Below are positions 1 through 9,355 of a stretch of DNA of 36,852 nucleotides, in pieces (position 1 is the first letter of the stretch; each line of letters opens with the position of its first letter). Both the position numbers and the translations under genes were made by a program. The DNA lies in contig DUEC01000037.1 of the NCBI GenBank assembly GCA_011176635.1, positions 1-36,852 of the forward strand, written 5' to 3'. This DNA is from Dehalococcoidia bacterium (GTDB taxonomy: Bacteria > Chloroflexota > Dehalococcoidia > Dehalococcoidales > BS750m-G39). The notes below the pieces were generated by a model. That model had not been told where the DNA came from. It saw nothing but the letters and a program-made list of their open reading frames with translations, and did not search any database.

Positions 1-33
1 CCTATTAGAAAGTCTTTGAAGCGGAGCTTATAT

Positions 34-50
34 GGGCGGGCTTGGGTGGG
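34..50 (+). repeat. G-quadruplex motif, member of the same dispersed repeat
   Basis: GGGCGGGCTTGGGTGGG followed by AAAGAAAAC. Confidence 0.55.
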
Positions 51-106
51 AAAGAAAACGTTAATAAACCTTGCATTACCCCCCTAAAATCAGGTAAAGT
101 CAAGCT

Positions 107-1501
107 ATGGGCAAAACGGATAAAACCGGCTCCAGGACTATCTTCGTCTGCCAGAACTGCGGCAAGGAGAGCCTGAAATGGCTGGGGCGCTGCCCTAACT
201 GCCAGGAGTGGAACAGCTTTGAAGAGACCGTGGTCTCAACCGCCGCTCCGGCCAGCATCTCCGCCATGGGAAACCCGCCCCAGGAGCTATCCCGGGTGAT
301 AACCGGTACCTCTGACCGCCTTCCCCTGCCCCTTTCTGAGTTCAACCGGGTGCTGGGGGGAGGGGTGGTCGCTGGCTCGCTGGTGCTCATCGGGGGCGAC
401 CCCGGCATTGGCAAGTCCACCATCCTTCTCCAGGTCTCGGCCCTGGCCGCTAAAGCGGGGGGCAAGGTGGCTTATGTCTCCGGCGAGGAATCGCTCTCCC
501 AGATAAGGCTCAGGGCGGAGCGCCTTGGGGTGAGTGGGGAGAGGCTCTACCTGCTGGCGGAGACCGACCTCGGGGCTATCTTAAGCCACCTGGAGCAACT
601 GGCACCGTCGCTGGTAATCATCGATTCCATCCAGGCGGTCTCCCTGCCCGAGCTGGACTCGGCGGCGGGCAGCGTCGGCCAGGTGAAAGAGTGCACCCTG
701 AGGCTGATGCACTGGGCCAAGCCCAACGCCGTGCCTGTTTTCATTGCCGGGCATGTGACCAAGGACGGCGCCATCGCCGGTCCCAGAGTGCTGGAGCACA
801 TCGTTGACGTGGTCCTCTACCTTGAGGGGGAGCCTTTTAGCGCCTACCGGGTGCTGCGCGGGGTTAAGAACCGCTTCGGCTCCACCAACGAGGTGGGCGT
901 CTTTGAGATGAAGGAGCAGGGTCTGGTGGAGGTGGACAATCCGTCCAAAGCCTTCCTCTCCCAGCGCTGGAGGGAAGCCGTAGGCTCGGCGGTGGTGCCG
1001 ACACTGGAGGGCAGCCGACCATTGCTGGTGGAGATTCAAGCCCTGACCACCCCCACATCTTTCGGCCTGCCCCGGCGCACCGCCAACGGCATTGACTTCA
1101 ACCGCTTGCTATTGATTACGGCCGTGCTGACCAAGCGGGCCGGCCTGAAGCTGGGTAACCAGGATATCATCGCCAACGTCACCGGCGGGCTTAAAATCGC
1201 CGAGCCGGCGGCCGACCTGGGCATTGCCCTGGCTATCGCCTCCAGTGCCCGCGATGTGGCTGTCGACCCCGGGCTGGTAGTGGTGGGTGAGGTCGGTTTG
1301 AGCGGGGAGCTTAGAGCCGTCTCCCAACTGGAGCGAAGGGTGGCTGAAGCCGCCCGGCTGGGCTTTGAGCGCTGCCTGGTGCCCAAGACCGGCGCTGGAA
1401 TTAAAGCCCCCAAGAATATCAGGCTGGTGCCGGCAAGCACCCTGAGAGAGGCGGTAAAGGTGGGGCTGGTAGGGGGTAAAACAAAAAGTAATGAAAGCTA
1501 A
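107..1501 (+). CDS. radA: DNA repair protein RadA/Sms
   Basis: N-terminal CxxC zinc finger (CQNCGKESLKWLGRCPNC), Walker A GGDPGIGKST, KNRFGSTNEVGVFEM motif and C-terminal Lon-like domain. Confidence 0.97.
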   Translation: MGKTDKTGSRTIFVCQNCGKESLKWLGRCPNCQEWNSFEETVVSTAAPASISAMGNPPQELSRVITGTSDRLPLPLSEFNRVLGGGVVAGSLVLIGGDPGIGKSTILLQVSALAAKAGGKVAYVSGEESLSQIRLRAERLGVSGERLYLLAETDLGAILSHLEQLAPSLVIIDSIQAVSLPELDSAAGSVGQVKECTLRLMHWAKPNAVPVFIAGHVTKDGAIAGPRVLEHIVDVVLYLEGEPFSAYRVLRGVKNRFGSTNEVGVFEMKEQGLVEVDNPSKAFLSQRWREAVGSAVVPTLEGSRPLLVEIQALTTPTSFGLPRRTANGIDFNRLLLITAVLTKRAGLKLGNQDIIANVTGGLKIAEPAADLGIALAIASSARDVAVDPGLVVVGEVGLSGELRAVSQLERRVAEAARLGFERCLVPKTGAGIKAPKNIRLVPASTLREAVKVGLVGGKTKSNES

Positions 1502-2381
1502 TAAGTATCTGCTTAAAGCAACCCCATATCTGATCTCCGTTATCGTTGGACTCGTCTTGTATTTCATTGGGCTAAACCTGAGTGAAAATGTAAGAGTCCT
1601 TTTTACAAGCCTCTCCGCAGCCTTTTTTGCGGTACCCCTTTTATATTTGTTTTACCAAGTTGCCCAAAACCTTTCTAAGAAAAGGCTCAATAAAGAGGTC
1701 TTTGATTATGCGAAGATGCAAGTCGACAGGGAAGTGCTTTCCGTTACTAATCAATTGAATAAAATAGTCTATCCTCTTGAGGAGAAGGATTTTTCATTTA
1801 AAGGTATAAATGACTTTCTCTCTATTAAAAAAGATAACCTCACGGAGTTGTTGGTGAAGAACAAATATTTGGGTTTCCAAGTATTTAAAGAATGGAAGGT
1901 GAATAAAGGGAACCTAGATGACATCTTGAAGAATTCATACATTCTTGCAAGTTTAAGCGATGACCAGATAATATCCATTACCCTAATTCTTAAAGGATTA
2001 GATACCCTAGAAGAGATACAAAGAATTGATGATTTGTACATAAACACAGGCGAAAAAGCTACTTCGTACAAGATTGTAGCCGGTAAAGAAATGAATAAAG
2101 CTAATATGAAATTTCCCGACAGATATTTACTATTAGAAGATCTGGGAGATGATAAAGCACTTGTGGCTGATTTCGGTGATTTTCCTCTATACAAAGTAGA
2201 AAAGCTTTTATATTACTTCAAAATTAACGATAACTATGCAAAAGGCTATGCAGAGATTATCTTTCAGGTGATAACAGAAATCAATAATTGGCTTAATTTA
2301 ACAGGTAGAGAGTTTGTTCTTGATACCAAAATGTTTCGACTTAGATTTAAGGGAAGTGATAAAGTCCAGCATGAGAAATAG
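1491..2381 (+). CDS. Uncharacterised protein with two predicted N-terminal TM helices and a cytoplasmic domain; AT-rich
   Basis: 296-aa ORF overlapping radA and ispD by 11 nt each; hydrophobic segments near residues 12-32 and 36-57; no family recognised. Confidence 0.8.
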   Translation: MKANKYLLKATPYLISVIVGLVLYFIGLNLSENVRVLFTSLSAAFFAVPLLYLFYQVAQNLSKKRLNKEVFDYAKMQVDREVLSVTNQLNKIVYPLEEKDFSFKGINDFLSIKKDNLTELLVKNKYLGFQVFKEWKVNKGNLDDILKNSYILASLSDDQIISITLILKGLDTLEEIQRIDDLYINTGEKATSYKIVAGKEMNKANMKFPDRYLLLEDLGDDKALVADFGDFPLYKVEKLLYYFKINDNYAKGYAEIIFQVITEINNWLNLTGREFVLDTKMFRLRFKGSDKVQHEK

Positions 2382-3057
2382 CCAACCCAAAGTCTCCGCC
2401 ATAATCGCCGCCGCTGGTGAAAGTCAGCGCATGAACGGCATTGATAAGATCTTGGCCCCCTTGGGGGGCAGGCCGGTCATATCTTATGTCCTCGCCGCCT
2501 TCGGCGATTGCCAGCCTGTTGACCGTATCGTGCTGGTGGTCAATGAGAAGAGCCTGGAGGCTTGCCGCCAGCTGATAGCCAAAGAAGGATTTTCAAAGCC
2601 GGTTGACGTTTGCATCGGCGGCAAGAGGCGGCAGGACTCGGTGGCGGCGGGGCTGTCTAAGCTTAAAGACTGCCAGTGGGTGGTCATCCACGACGGCGCC
2701 CGCCCGCTGGTGGCTAAAGAGCTGATTGAGCAGGGATTAAAAGAGGCTCAAGAGACCGGGGCCGCTGTAGCCGCCGTTCCCGTCACCGATACCATCAAGA
2801 CCGCCGGTGACGATAGAATCGTGCTTGAGACGCCCTCACGTCAAAACCTGTGGGCGGTGCAGACGCCGCAGGTCTTTAGACTTGATATAATAACCGAGGC
2901 TTATCAAAAGGCAAAGGGCGAAGTCACCGACGACGCCTCGCTGGTAGAGCAAGCGGGCTACAAGGTTAAGCTCTATATGGGCTCTTATGATAATATAAAG
3001 ATAACCACTCCCGGCGACCTGTCAGTAGCGGAGACGATAATCAAGCATGGAAAATAA
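2371..3057 (+). CDS. ispD: 2-C-methyl-D-erythritol 4-phosphate cytidylyltransferase
   Basis: AIIAAAGESQRM nucleotidyltransferase motif, HDGARPLV and VTDDASLVE; start placed at the ATG at 2371 (MRNSQPKVSAII), not the ORF-track start at 2314. Confidence 0.95.
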   Translation: MRNSQPKVSAIIAAAGESQRMNGIDKILAPLGGRPVISYVLAAFGDCQPVDRIVLVVNEKSLEACRQLIAKEGFSKPVDVCIGGKRRQDSVAAGLSKLKDCQWVVIHDGARPLVAKELIEQGLKEAQETGAAVAAVPVTDTIKTAGDDRIVLETPSRQNLWAVQTPQVFRLDIITEAYQKAKGEVTDDASLVEQAGYKVKLYMGSYDNIKITTPGDLSVAETIIKHGK

Positions 3058-3532
3058 TAGGCGAATCGGCATCGGCTATGACATCCACCCCCTGGTCAAG
3101 GGCAGGAAGCTCGTCATCGGCGGCGTGGAGATACCCTCAAAGAAGGGGCTTGACGGCTGGAGCGACGCCGATGTCCTCAGCCACGCTATTATCGACGCCC
3201 TGCTGGGGGCGGCGGCGCTGGGCGATATCGGGCAACACTTTCCCGCCGGCGAGGCGCAGTATAAGAATATATCAAGTTTAACCTTGCTCAAAACGACAAG
3301 CGATGAGCTTAAAGAAAATGGTTGGCAGATAGCCAATATTGATGCTACCATAGTAGCCGAAGAGCCGGAGCTTTCCGTCTTCATTGAGCGGATGCGGCAA
3401 AACTTGAGCCAGACCCTCGGTATCGAGGTAAAGCGGGTAAGCGTCAAAGCCAGCACCTCAGCCCGACTCGGTTTTATCGGTCGGGGGGAGGGGATAGCCG
3501 CCCAGGCCATAGCCTTGATAGCAGGAGAATGA
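3047..3532 (+). CDS. ispF: 2-C-methyl-D-erythritol 2,4-cyclodiphosphate synthase
   Basis: [11 protein letters not shown] and [30 protein letters not shown] signature. Confidence 0.97.
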   Translation: MENNRRIGIGYDIHPLVKGRKLVIGGVEIPSKKGLDGWSDADVLSHAIIDALLGAAALGDIGQHFPAGEAQYKNISSLTLLKTTSDELKENGWQIANIDATIVAEEPELSVFIERMRQNLSQTLGIEVKRVSVKASTSARLGFIGRGEGIAAQAIALIAGE

Positions 3533-3536
3533 TTCT

Positions 3537-4175
3537 ATGGGATTTTTCAGCGGCATGAGAAAGGATATCAAAGCCGTCTTCGCCAACGACCCGGCGGCAG
3601 TCAGCACCCTGGAGGTGCTGCTGGCTTACCCCGGCTTTCACGCCCGCCAGTGTCACCGGATAGCCCATACCCTGTTTCGGTGGCATATTCCCCTCCTGCC
3701 CCGCCTTATCTCCCACATCAGCCGATTCTTTACCGGCATTGAAATTCACCCCGGGGCTAAAATCGGCGACGGCTTTTTCATCGACCACGGCATGGGCGTG
3801 GTCATCGGCGAGACCTCGGAGATTGGCGACAACGTCACCCTCTATCAGGGGGTGACCCTGGGCGGCACCAGCCACCAGCGGGCCAAGCGCCACCCCACCC
3901 TGGGCAACAACGTGGTGGTCGGGGTGGGGGCACAGCTTATCGGGGATATCACCATCGGCGATAACACCAAGGTGGGCGCCGGCTCGGTGGTGGTAGATTC
4001 GGTGCCGGCTAACGCTACTGTGGTCGGCGTGCCGGGGCGGGTGGTGGCGGTGAGGAATCCCGATACCGATACCGTGGAGAGATTGCCCGACCCGGTGGGA
4101 GAGAAGCTGGAAAACCTGGAAAAGCGAATAGCCGAGCTGGAGAAGAGCTCAACCACCGGGAAGAAGCGAGAATGA
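3537..4175 (+). CDS. cysE: Serine O-acetyltransferase
   Basis: Hexapeptide-repeat acyltransferase; [42 protein letters not shown]. Confidence 0.95.
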   Translation: MGFFSGMRKDIKAVFANDPAAVSTLEVLLAYPGFHARQCHRIAHTLFRWHIPLLPRLISHISRFFTGIEIHPGAKIGDGFFIDHGMGVVIGETSEIGDNVTLYQGVTLGGTSHQRAKRHPTLGNNVVVGVGAQLIGDITIGDNTKVGAGSVVVDSVPANATVVGVPGRVVAVRNPDTDTVERLPDPVGEKLENLEKRIAELEKSSTTGKKRE

Positions 4176-5662
4176 AGGTATATAACACCCTCTCCGGGAA
4201 AAAGGAAGAGTTCTCACCCCAGGGCAAAGAGGTCAGGATGTACGTCTGCGGGGTCACCCCCTATGACGAAGCCCACATCGGCCACGCCATGAGCTACATC
4301 ATCTTTGATGTCATCCGCCGCTACCTGCGCTCCCAGAATTACAAGGTCAAATACGTGCAGAACGTCACCGATATCGACGATAAGATTATAGACCGTGCCG
4401 CTAAGCTCGGTATCACCCCGGCGGAGCTGGCCAAGAAGTACACCGAGAGCTTCGATGAAGATATGAAAGACCTGAACATTTTCAGGGCGGAGACCGATAT
4501 CTACCCCAGGGCTACCGAGGAGATTCCCAAAATCATTGAGGTCATTGCCGGCCTGGTGGATAAGGGCTTTGCCTACCCCGCGGGGGGCAGCGTCTACTTC
4601 CGGGTTAGGAACGACCCCGACTACGGTAAGCTCTCCCACCGCAGCCTGGAGGCAATGAGAGCCGCCGAGTGCGCCGTGGGCGGGGAGGAAAAGGAGGACG
4701 CCATGGACTTCGCCCTCTGGAAGGCGTCCAAGCCTGGGGAGCCTTTCTGGGAGTCTCCCTGGGGCGAGGGCCGGCCGGGCTGGCACATTGAGTGCAGCGC
4801 CATGTCCTTAAAATACCTGGGAGAGACCCTGGATATCCACGGCGGCGGGCAGGACCTGATTTTCCCCCACCACGAGAACGAGATTGCCCAGTCGGAGAGC
4901 TTTACCGGTAAGAAGCCGTTCGCCAAATACTGGATGCACAACGGGCTGTTGCAGTTCGGCGAGGACAAGATGAGCAAGTCCCTGGGCAACCTGATAACCA
5001 TCAGGGAGGCTTTGAATAGGTACAGCCCCGATGCCATCCGCATCTTTGTCTTGAGCTCCCACTACCGCAGTCCGCTGACCTACTCTGAGGAAGGGCTGGA
5101 GGCGGCGGAGAAGGGGGCGGAGAGACTGATGCGTGCAAGTTCGCTGGGCGGTAGCAAGGCTGCTTCAGCGCAAGCACTAGACGCTGAGACTTACCACAAG
5201 CGGTTTAATGAGGCCATGGACGATGATTTTAACACCGCTCAGGCCATAGCCACCCTGTTTGATTTAGCCCGGGAAATAAACGAAGCTGGCGATTCCGGTC
5301 TTAGTTTCTCGAAAGCTCAAAGCCTTCTTGCAGAACTTGGACGTGACGTTCTGGGTTTAAAGCTTCCGGAAACGCGAATAATCTCTGCGGGAAAAGTTAC
5401 ATTTAGAATTTCAGGGAAACTGAGCGCAAAGTCTACAGTCATACCTGATACGGTCAGTGCCCGTGTAAATCGTCTTATTGAGGAGCGCGTAAACTGCCGG
5501 AAAGAGAAGAAATGGCAGCAGGCGGACGAAATACGAAAAAAGCTGGCTGAGCTGGGGGTTATTCTAGAAGACACCCAGACGGGAACAGATGTCACCTATA
5601 AAAGCGTTCCCTCTGAAGAATCCCTCAACAGTCTTATGAAGGAGCTTGGTATAGCTCTTTGA
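4172..5662 (+). CDS. cysS: Cysteinyl-tRNA synthetase
   Basis: [24 protein letters not shown] and KMSKSLGN motifs; ATGA overlap with cysE. Confidence 0.97.
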   Translation: MKVYNTLSGKKEEFSPQGKEVRMYVCGVTPYDEAHIGHAMSYIIFDVIRRYLRSQNYKVKYVQNVTDIDDKIIDRAAKLGITPAELAKKYTESFDEDMKDLNIFRAETDIYPRATEEIPKIIEVIAGLVDKGFAYPAGGSVYFRVRNDPDYGKLSHRSLEAMRAAECAVGGEEKEDAMDFALWKASKPGEPFWESPWGEGRPGWHIECSAMSLKYLGETLDIHGGGQDLIFPHHENEIAQSESFTGKKPFAKYWMHNGLLQFGEDKMSKSLGNLITIREALNRYSPDAIRIFVLSSHYRSPLTYSEEGLEAAEKGAERLMRASSLGGSKAASAQALDAETYHKRFNEAMDDDFNTAQAIATLFDLAREINEAGDSGLSFSKAQSLLAELGRDVLGLKLPETRIISAGKVTFRISGKLSAKSTVIPDTVSARVNRLIEERVNCRKEKKWQQADEIRKKLAELGVILEDTQTGTDVTYKSVPSEESLNSLMKELGIAL

Positions 5663-5690
5663 GGAAAAGATAATTAACCAGTTTCTTCTT

Positions 5691-5706
5691 CCCACCCTAC
5701 CCACCC
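5691..5706 (-). repeat. G-quadruplex motif, member of the same dispersed repeat (minus strand)
   Basis: Minus strand GGGTGGGTAGGGTGGG followed by AAGAAGAAAC. Confidence 0.6.
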
Positions 5707-5827
5707 AATAGGGGTTTCACCTCTCTAACTCTCTCCTCTGGGGGTGGGGAAGCGTATTTTAGAGGCGCTAGCCTATGAGGGCGGGTGGGTATGGGACACA
5801 AAACAATCGAGAACAAGGAGGTGCGCT

Positions 5828-6043
5828 ATGTGGCAGAATATAGCCTTTATCCTGATTGGCATCGGCATACTGGTGCTAATCGGCTGGGCGGTTCAGGGCT
5901 TCTTTATGGCGGCTGATATTCCCCTGCTTGTCCGCATCGCCGTGGGTGTCATCGGCGCCGGGATACTGGTGCTCATCGGCGTAGCCATCAAAGACCGCAT
6001 TAAAAAGGCTAAGACCGACGATTTCAAGGAGGTAGAGAAATGA
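5828..6043 (+). CDS. Small two-TM membrane protein
   Basis: Start moved from 5744 to the ATG at 5828, preceded by AAGGAGGT; hydrophobic helices; ATGA overlap with the next gene. Confidence 0.7.
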   Translation: MWQNIAFILIGIGILVLIGWAVQGFFMAADIPLLVRIAVGVIGAGILVLIGVAIKDRIKKAKTDDFKEVEK

Positions 6044-6354
6044 TTATCACCACCTCAGCCCAGGTGGAAGGCAAGACCATCGCCAAAACAATCGGCATGG
6101 TCAAGGGCAACACCATCAGGGCCAGGCACATCGGCCGGGATATTATGGCCGGACTGCGGGGTATAGTCGGCGGCGAGATAACCGAATACACCAAGATGAT
6201 GGCCGAAGCCAGAGAAGAAGCCATCCAGAGAATGAGAGAAGACGCCGAGGCGCAGGGGGCTAACGCCGTGGTCAGTATGCGCTTTACTACCTCAATGATA
6301 ATGTCAAACGCATCCGAGATTTTGGCCTACGGCACTGCGGTAGTGCTGAAATAG
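6040..6354 (+). CDS. YbjQ/UPF0145 family protein
   Basis: TIGMVKGNTIRARHIGRDI...GLRGIVGGEITEYTKMM...A...GANAVV family pattern. Confidence 0.9.
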   Translation: MIITTSAQVEGKTIAKTIGMVKGNTIRARHIGRDIMAGLRGIVGGEITEYTKMMAEAREEAIQRMREDAEAQGANAVVSMRFTTSMIMSNASEILAYGTAVVLK

Positions 6355-6355
6355 C

Positions 6356-8059
6356 TTACTGCCCCTTCACCCACGACCAGAAAGAGCGCCAGACCTTCAG
6401 CTTAACCCTTCCCACCGGCAGCTCCAACTGCTGCCTCTCGACAATGGGGAAGGCGTTTATCTCGTCTATCTCCGGTTTAATGCGGGCAATCTCCTTATAA
6501 TCGCCCCGGGACAGCAGACCGTCAATGTGGCTGGCCATCTCCCAGGCCCTCTTGACCCGTTGCTCACCGGCATCGGCCATCTCCAGGGAGATAACGGCGT
6601 GTTTTGCCTTCACCCGGTTGAGGTGCAGTATGGCATCATAAGCAGTGTCCACAATCTGCTGGCGCGTCATCCATTCCGTCTCGTAGTTAAGCGAGTATTT
6701 CCAGTTCGGGGTTACCAGCGCCTGGCGGTGTTCCTCCAGCGTCCGAAAGAGGACGCGGTAGCCGTAGCGCTCCGGTTGCTCAAAGGCGAGGCTGCCGGGG
6801 TCGAGGAAGGGGGAAAGGGGGGCGATGAACAGGAAAAGCCGCTTATCTCCCTTGAACCTCTTGTACAAAGAGTCGCAGTAGTCAATAGTAGCCATCACCG
6901 AGCTTGACGTCTGCTTGGGCAGGCCAATCATAAAGAAGACGTCCAGCCGCCCGCAGCCGGCATCGAGGGCATCGGCTATCGTCTGCTCCAGCTCCTCGTT
7001 GGGATAATTTCGGCCGGCGGCTTTCCTCACCTTGGGGTCGTGCGATTCGGGGGAAATCTCCAGGCAGAAGTTGGGGCAGGCCCGGCCCATCTGGCGCAGT
7101 AGTTCCTTGGGGGCGGGAGAGAATAGCTCCAGGATAAGCTGGTTCTTTAACTCCTCCCTCTCCAGCAGGCGCAGGACCTCCTGGGCGTAGTCTTCCCCGC
7201 CCTGCTGTAGGTCCCCCAGGATAAAGATAGGGCCGGTGCTAAAGCGCTCTATCTGCTTTATATCCTGGGCCACCGCCTGGGGAGAGCGAAAGGCGGTTTC
7301 ATCACGCTGGTAGCATTGTTTGAAGGCGGCGGCGGAGCCGCCGCAGATAACGCAGTTCTGGGTACAGCCCCGGCAGGTGAGCACGGCGGTAATGGGATAA
7401 TGCGCCCAGCCCTTGAAGGGGGCATAGCTGGCCAGGTCGCGGTACCTGATAACCGAGCGCACGGTGTTGGCGTAGTGGCTGACCATAACCGAGCTTAGGT
7501 CGGTGGGAACGTAGGAGAAGGGGTTTTCCCGCACCTCGCCCTTCTCGTCCCGCCAGACCAGGTTGGGCACCGCCTCCGGCTCGACCTTGTCCCTGATACA
7601 GCCCAGGAGCTTCCTGAGCGGTTCCTCGGTGGAGTCGCCCCTCATCACATAATCAATCTCCGGGTATTCCATCAGCTCTTTATAGAAATAGGTCGAGGAA
7701 AACCCGCCCAGTATCACCTTGGACTGGGGGTGGCACTTCTTCACTATCCGGGCCACCTCAATGGCGCCGTGACAACTCACCAGCCAGTGCAAATCGATGC
7801 CGAAGAGCGGCGCCTTGAGCCGCCTGATAAAAGCCTCGGCATCGAAGTTGTCGTCCTCCAGCATCCGCACCGCCAGGTTGACGATACGCACCCGATAGCC
7901 GGCGCTCTCCAGATATTCGGCGATGCTGGTAAAGCCGATGGGATACATCTCAAACATGGATGACGAGGGAATCAGGTCGCTGACCGGCCCGTAGAGAATG
8001 GCTTTCCGGCGAAAGTCATAAACGCTGGGCGGATGAAGTAAAACCAGGTCTACTGCCAT
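6356..8059 (-). CDS. B12-binding domain/radical SAM protein
   Basis: N-terminal cobalamin-binding-like fold (LLHPPSVYD...LGGFSSTYF) and radical SAM CxxxCxxC (CTQNCVIC). Confidence 0.85.
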   Translation of the reverse strand: MAVDLVLLHPPSVYDFRRKAILYGPVSDLIPSSSMFEMYPIGFTSIAEYLESAGYRVRIVNLAVRMLEDDNFDAEAFIRRLKAPLFGIDLHWLVSCHGAIEVARIVKKCHPQSKVILGGFSSTYFYKELMEYPEIDYVMRGDSTEEPLRKLLGCIRDKVEPEAVPNLVWRDEKGEVRENPFSYVPTDLSSVMVSHYANTVRSVIRYRDLASYAPFKGWAHYPITAVLTCRGCTQNCVICGGSAAAFKQCYQRDETAFRSPQAVAQDIKQIERFSTGPIFILGDLQQGGEDYAQEVLRLLEREELKNQLILELFSPAPKELLRQMGRACPNFCLEISPESHDPKVRKAAGRNYPNEELEQTIADALDAGCGRLDVFFMIGLPKQTSSSVMATIDYCDSLYKRFKGDKRLFLFIAPLSPFLDPGSLAFEQPERYGYRVLFRTLEEHRQALVTPNWKYSLNYETEWMTRQQIVDTAYDAILHLNRVKAKHAVISLEMADAGEQRVKRAWEMASHIDGLLSRGDYKEIARIKPEIDEINAFPIVERQQLELPVGRVKLKVWRSFWSWVKGQ

Positions 8060-8079
8060 TACAAATCACACCATTAGTT

Positions 8080-8970
8080 TTAGAAAATCCCGGCCAGAAT
8101 ATAGCCGATACCGAGCAAAAACTGGGTTACCAGCACCACCATAACGTTGCTGGCCATGGCCGGCACCAGCTGGTTCAGGTCTTGGTGCTTGCTGGCGCCC
8201 AAAATCGCCTTTATCGCCAGGGGCAGGGTGAGCAGGGCTATCAGCGAGAAGGCCGGCATCTGCCCGGCCACCACCCCGCCGATTATCCATAGATAGACGG
8301 CTATGGTCAGCACGGAATAGACTATAGCCGCCCTTTTCTTGCCGATAGCGATGGGCAGGGTTCTCCTGCCCGCTTTCTTGTCGGCGGCGACATCGGGGAA
8401 CTCGTTCAGCAAAAGCAGGTTATGCACTAAAATTCCAGAGGGTATGCAGGCAATAACGGCGGGCAGGGTATAATCGGCGGTCTGAATGAAGTAAACCCCC
8501 AGCACGGGCAAAGCCCCCATCCCCGCCCCCGGAGCCCACTCCGGCCAGCCCAGCCTGGTCAAGAAGGGGGTATAGAGGATAATGCAGGCCGCGCCCACTA
8601 TCATCAAGGGCAGGAGCGGCCAGCCCTGGACAATGACGAAATAGACGCCTATCGGTATCGCCAGAATAAACGAGCCCATCCCCAGCCAGAAGACCTGCCT
8701 CGGCGTCATCTGGGATGCCGGCAGGATGCCGCTGCCCCCGCTGAAAGGGGTGCGCCTGACTTCAAGGTCTATACCGCTCTTATAATCAAAGTAGTCATTG
8801 AGCACGTTGACGCCGATGTGAGCTAAGAGCAGGCCGAGGAAGGCCAGCAGGGCGTGGCCGAGGTGAAAGTCGCCGTCGTACCAGGCGATGCAGGTGCCGA
8901 GGAAGACCAAAACCACCGAGAGGAGCAGGAACCGGGGTCTGGTCTCGGCAAACCATACTTTAAGTTTCAT
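8080..8970 (-). CDS. UbiA/MenA-family prenyltransferase
   Basis: NDYFDYKSGID Asp-rich motif, multiple TM helices, NEFPDVAADKKAGRRTLPI second motif. Confidence 0.9.
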   Translation of the reverse strand: MKLKVWFAETRPRFLLLSVVLVFLGTCIAWYDGDFHLGHALLAFLGLLLAHIGVNVLNDYFDYKSGIDLEVRRTPFSGGSGILPASQMTPRQVFWLGMGSFILAIPIGVYFVIVQGWPLLPLMIVGAACIILYTPFLTRLGWPEWAPGAGMGALPVLGVYFIQTADYTLPAVIACIPSGILVHNLLLLNEFPDVAADKKAGRRTLPIAIGKKRAAIVYSVLTIAVYLWIIGGVVAGQMPAFSLIALLTLPLAIKAILGASKHQDLNQLVPAMASNVMVVLVTQFLLGIGYILAGIF

Positions 8971-9092
8971 TCCTCTTCTTTATGAGCCGCCTCCAGGTGC
9001 TTCTGCCAGCACTTTTCGTGCACATAAACGGCGCACCGGGCGCAGTAGTAGATATGGGCTCGGGCATCCTTTCCGCAAACCGGACACTTCAT
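8967..9092 (-). CDS. 41-aa Cys-rich zinc-ribbon-like protein, translationally coupled to the UbiA gene
   Basis: Below the ORF-track length cutoff; translation MKCPVCGKDARAHIYYCARCAVYVHEKCWQKHLEAAHKEEE; TGA overlaps the UbiA ATG (ATGA). Confidence 0.65.
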   Translation of the reverse strand: MKCPVCGKDARAHIYYCARCAVYVHEKCWQKHLEAAHKEEE

Positions 9093-9128
9093 TAACTGCC
9101 TCCGCTCTAAGCTGTTGCCGCCGGTTTT

Positions 9129-9353
9129 TTAGCCGATTCTCAGGGCGACCATAGAGATGATAATGAATAGAGCCACCAGGACGATGGTAAGCTGGAACAG
9201 CGTCTTCTCTACGCCCCGCCTGGTCCGAAAGACGGTGTCAGCCTGACCGAAGATACCCCCCAGCCCCCCACCTGTAACCTGAAGCAGGACGGCTACTATC
9301 ACGGCGGCGGCCAACACAATCTGAGCGATATTAAAATAGTCCAGGAGTTGCAT
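9129..9353 (-). CDS. secG: Preprotein translocase subunit SecG
   Basis: 74 aa, two TM, VLLQVTGGGLGGIFGQADTVFRTRRGVEKTLFQLT. Confidence 0.92.
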   Translation of the reverse strand: MQLLDYFNIAQIVLAAAVIVAVLLQVTGGGLGGIFGQADTVFRTRRGVEKTLFQLTIVLVALFIIISMVALRIG

Positions 9354-9355
9354 CT

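Noticed and set aside
581-1039. 152-aa minus-strand ORF opposite radA
   Set aside because: Antisense shadow of radA; the same applies to 100..465, 1036..1440 and 4214..4786.
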